This document shows, piece by piece, positions 63,456 to 64,000 of a stretch of DNA of 64,000 nt; within the stretch, counting starts at the first letter, position 1; every line of letters begins with the position of its first letter. A program made the position numbers and the translations under genes. Origin of the DNA: Sunxiuqinia elliptica (GTDB lineage: Bacteria; Bacteroidota; Bacteroidia; Bacteroidales; Prolixibacteraceae); NCBI RefSeq assembly GCF_900113005.1, contig NZ_FONW01000001.1:762996-826995 (forward strand), given 5' to 3'. Below the pieces are notes generated by a model, which worked only from the letters and a program-made list of their open reading frames with translations, was not told the origin of the DNA and did no database searches.

Positions 63456-63877
63456 TATTTGTTCAGAAAGACATGAAAATTAGCAGAAGTACATATGAGA
63501 TTCTGAGTATATCATTGACCGATAAAACTCAACTTCGAGACCTATTCTAGAGAATTAAATTTCAAAATGACAGAGAACGTTTTAGGCTTAATAAGTCAAA
63601 TTTGTTTTACTATAAAAATGTCTCAATTTTAATGGGACACTAGTGTTATATCACTAGATATGGTGATATTTATTTTTATAGGGAATGGAGCTATTTGTCT
63701 TGTAAATGTCCAGTAATTGGCTTCTAGCTGATGATCGAAAAGGATATATTACTCTCAAATATCATAATAATTGGGTATTGTTATGATGTTTAAAATGAGC
63801 ATAATTTCGTATTAGATTAATCTAAGGAGTATAGTAATTAGTTGTATTCCTAATTATCAACATTAAAAGTCCAAATT
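63456..63877. other. Intergenic region with small palindromes
   Basis: About 420 bp with no gene. It holds an inverted repeat at 63648-63669 (ATATCAC/GTGATAT) and a perfect 14-bp palindrome TTAGATTAATCTAA (63812-63825) about 50 bp before the edge gene. Confidence 0.45.
63812..63825. promoter_or_regulatory. Perfect palindrome upstream of the edge lipoprotein gene
   Basis: TTAGATTAATCTAA is fully symmetrical and lies 52 bp before the start codon at 63878, the usual distance for an operator. Confidence 0.3.
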
Positions 63878-64000
63878 ATGAAGAAAGGAATTTTTCCTAT
63901 TGTAATGGCTGTGTTACTGACTGCAGGCTTTTATGCTTGTGACAACAGCATTGATTTGTCTGAAAAAACGGATATGCAAGACCAGAGTAAGAGTAAGGCA
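63878..64000 (+). CDS. Lipoprotein, N-terminal fragment (runs off the window)
   Basis: ATG at 63878 opens 41 codons to the right edge: MKKGIFPIVMAVLLTAGFYAC gives a classical lipoprotein signal with lipid Cys21. The mature part starts DNSIDLSEKTDMQDQSKS. The protein family cannot be told from this fragment. Confidence 0.75.
   Translation, partial: MKKGIFPIVMAVLLTAGFYACDNSIDLSEKTDMQDQSKSKA

Overview
The window looks like chromosome of a member of the Bacteroidota, probably a marine or sediment Marinilabiliales/Prolixibacteraceae-type organism. The evidence is a FecI/FecR-controlled SusC/SusD pair, a PorE-like type IX secretion lipoprotein, type III glutamine synthetase, several Bacteroidota-restricted domain families (DUF2807, DUF2851, DUF4857, DUF4876, DUF5995, DUF6850), many LxxC lipoproteins, and promoter elements of the TAnnTTTG type in front of several genes. 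No rRNA, tRNA, CRISPR array, prophage or intact insertion sequence was seen.

Layout. 0-7 kb: a REP-like inverted pair, OsmC protein divergent from a Crp/Fnr regulator, a DUF5995 protein, threonine dehydratase (ilvA) whose 3' end and spacer are partly duplicated, and the PorE-like protein. 6.9-14 kb: sigma factor, anti-sigma factor, SusC and SusD, ended by a terminator and without carbohydrate enzymes. 14-23.3 kb: glutamine synthetases of all three types (GSIII, a GSI-like paralogue, and eukaryotic-type GSII) within about 9 kb, with a phosphotransferase, a HAD protein, an MscS channel and a HisC-like aminotransferase between them. Both classical synthetases share repeated pyrimidine-rich motifs upstream. 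23.7-35.7 kb: TldD/TldE pair, FKBP isomerase, collagen-like lipoprotein, a 21-bp tandem repeat array, DUF2807 protein, rimM, DUF58, an endonuclease-fold protein, DUF362, prmC, ribD and a small lipoprotein. 35.8-48.4 kb: cardiolipin synthase, RLAN-RimK ligase with a GNAT enzyme, an MFS exporter, purM-prfA-pyrF, a VTT membrane protein, nagB, DUF2851 and a TrkA-type potassium channel.

48.4-52.4 kb is a minus-strand operon: ABC ATPase, ABC permease, DUF4857 protein, an OB-like cysteine-containing lipoprotein and a PepSY-associated membrane protein.

52.5-62.9 kb is the most distinctive block. It is a six-gene minus-strand operon: TonB-dependent receptor, DUF4876 lipoprotein, DUF6850 beta-barrel, a lipoprotein fusing a gingipain/caspase-like (clan CD) protease domain to a HEAT-like region, a lipoprotein of unknown family, and an APC amino-acid permease. 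A perfect 16-bp inverted repeat sits directly upstream of a good promoter for this operon. By eye the block is more AT-rich than its surroundings. I infer a surface protein or peptide capture, processing and uptake system. Just upstream is a decayed 3' remnant of what looks like an alpha-L-fucosidase gene, and a new lipoprotein gene starts at the right edge.
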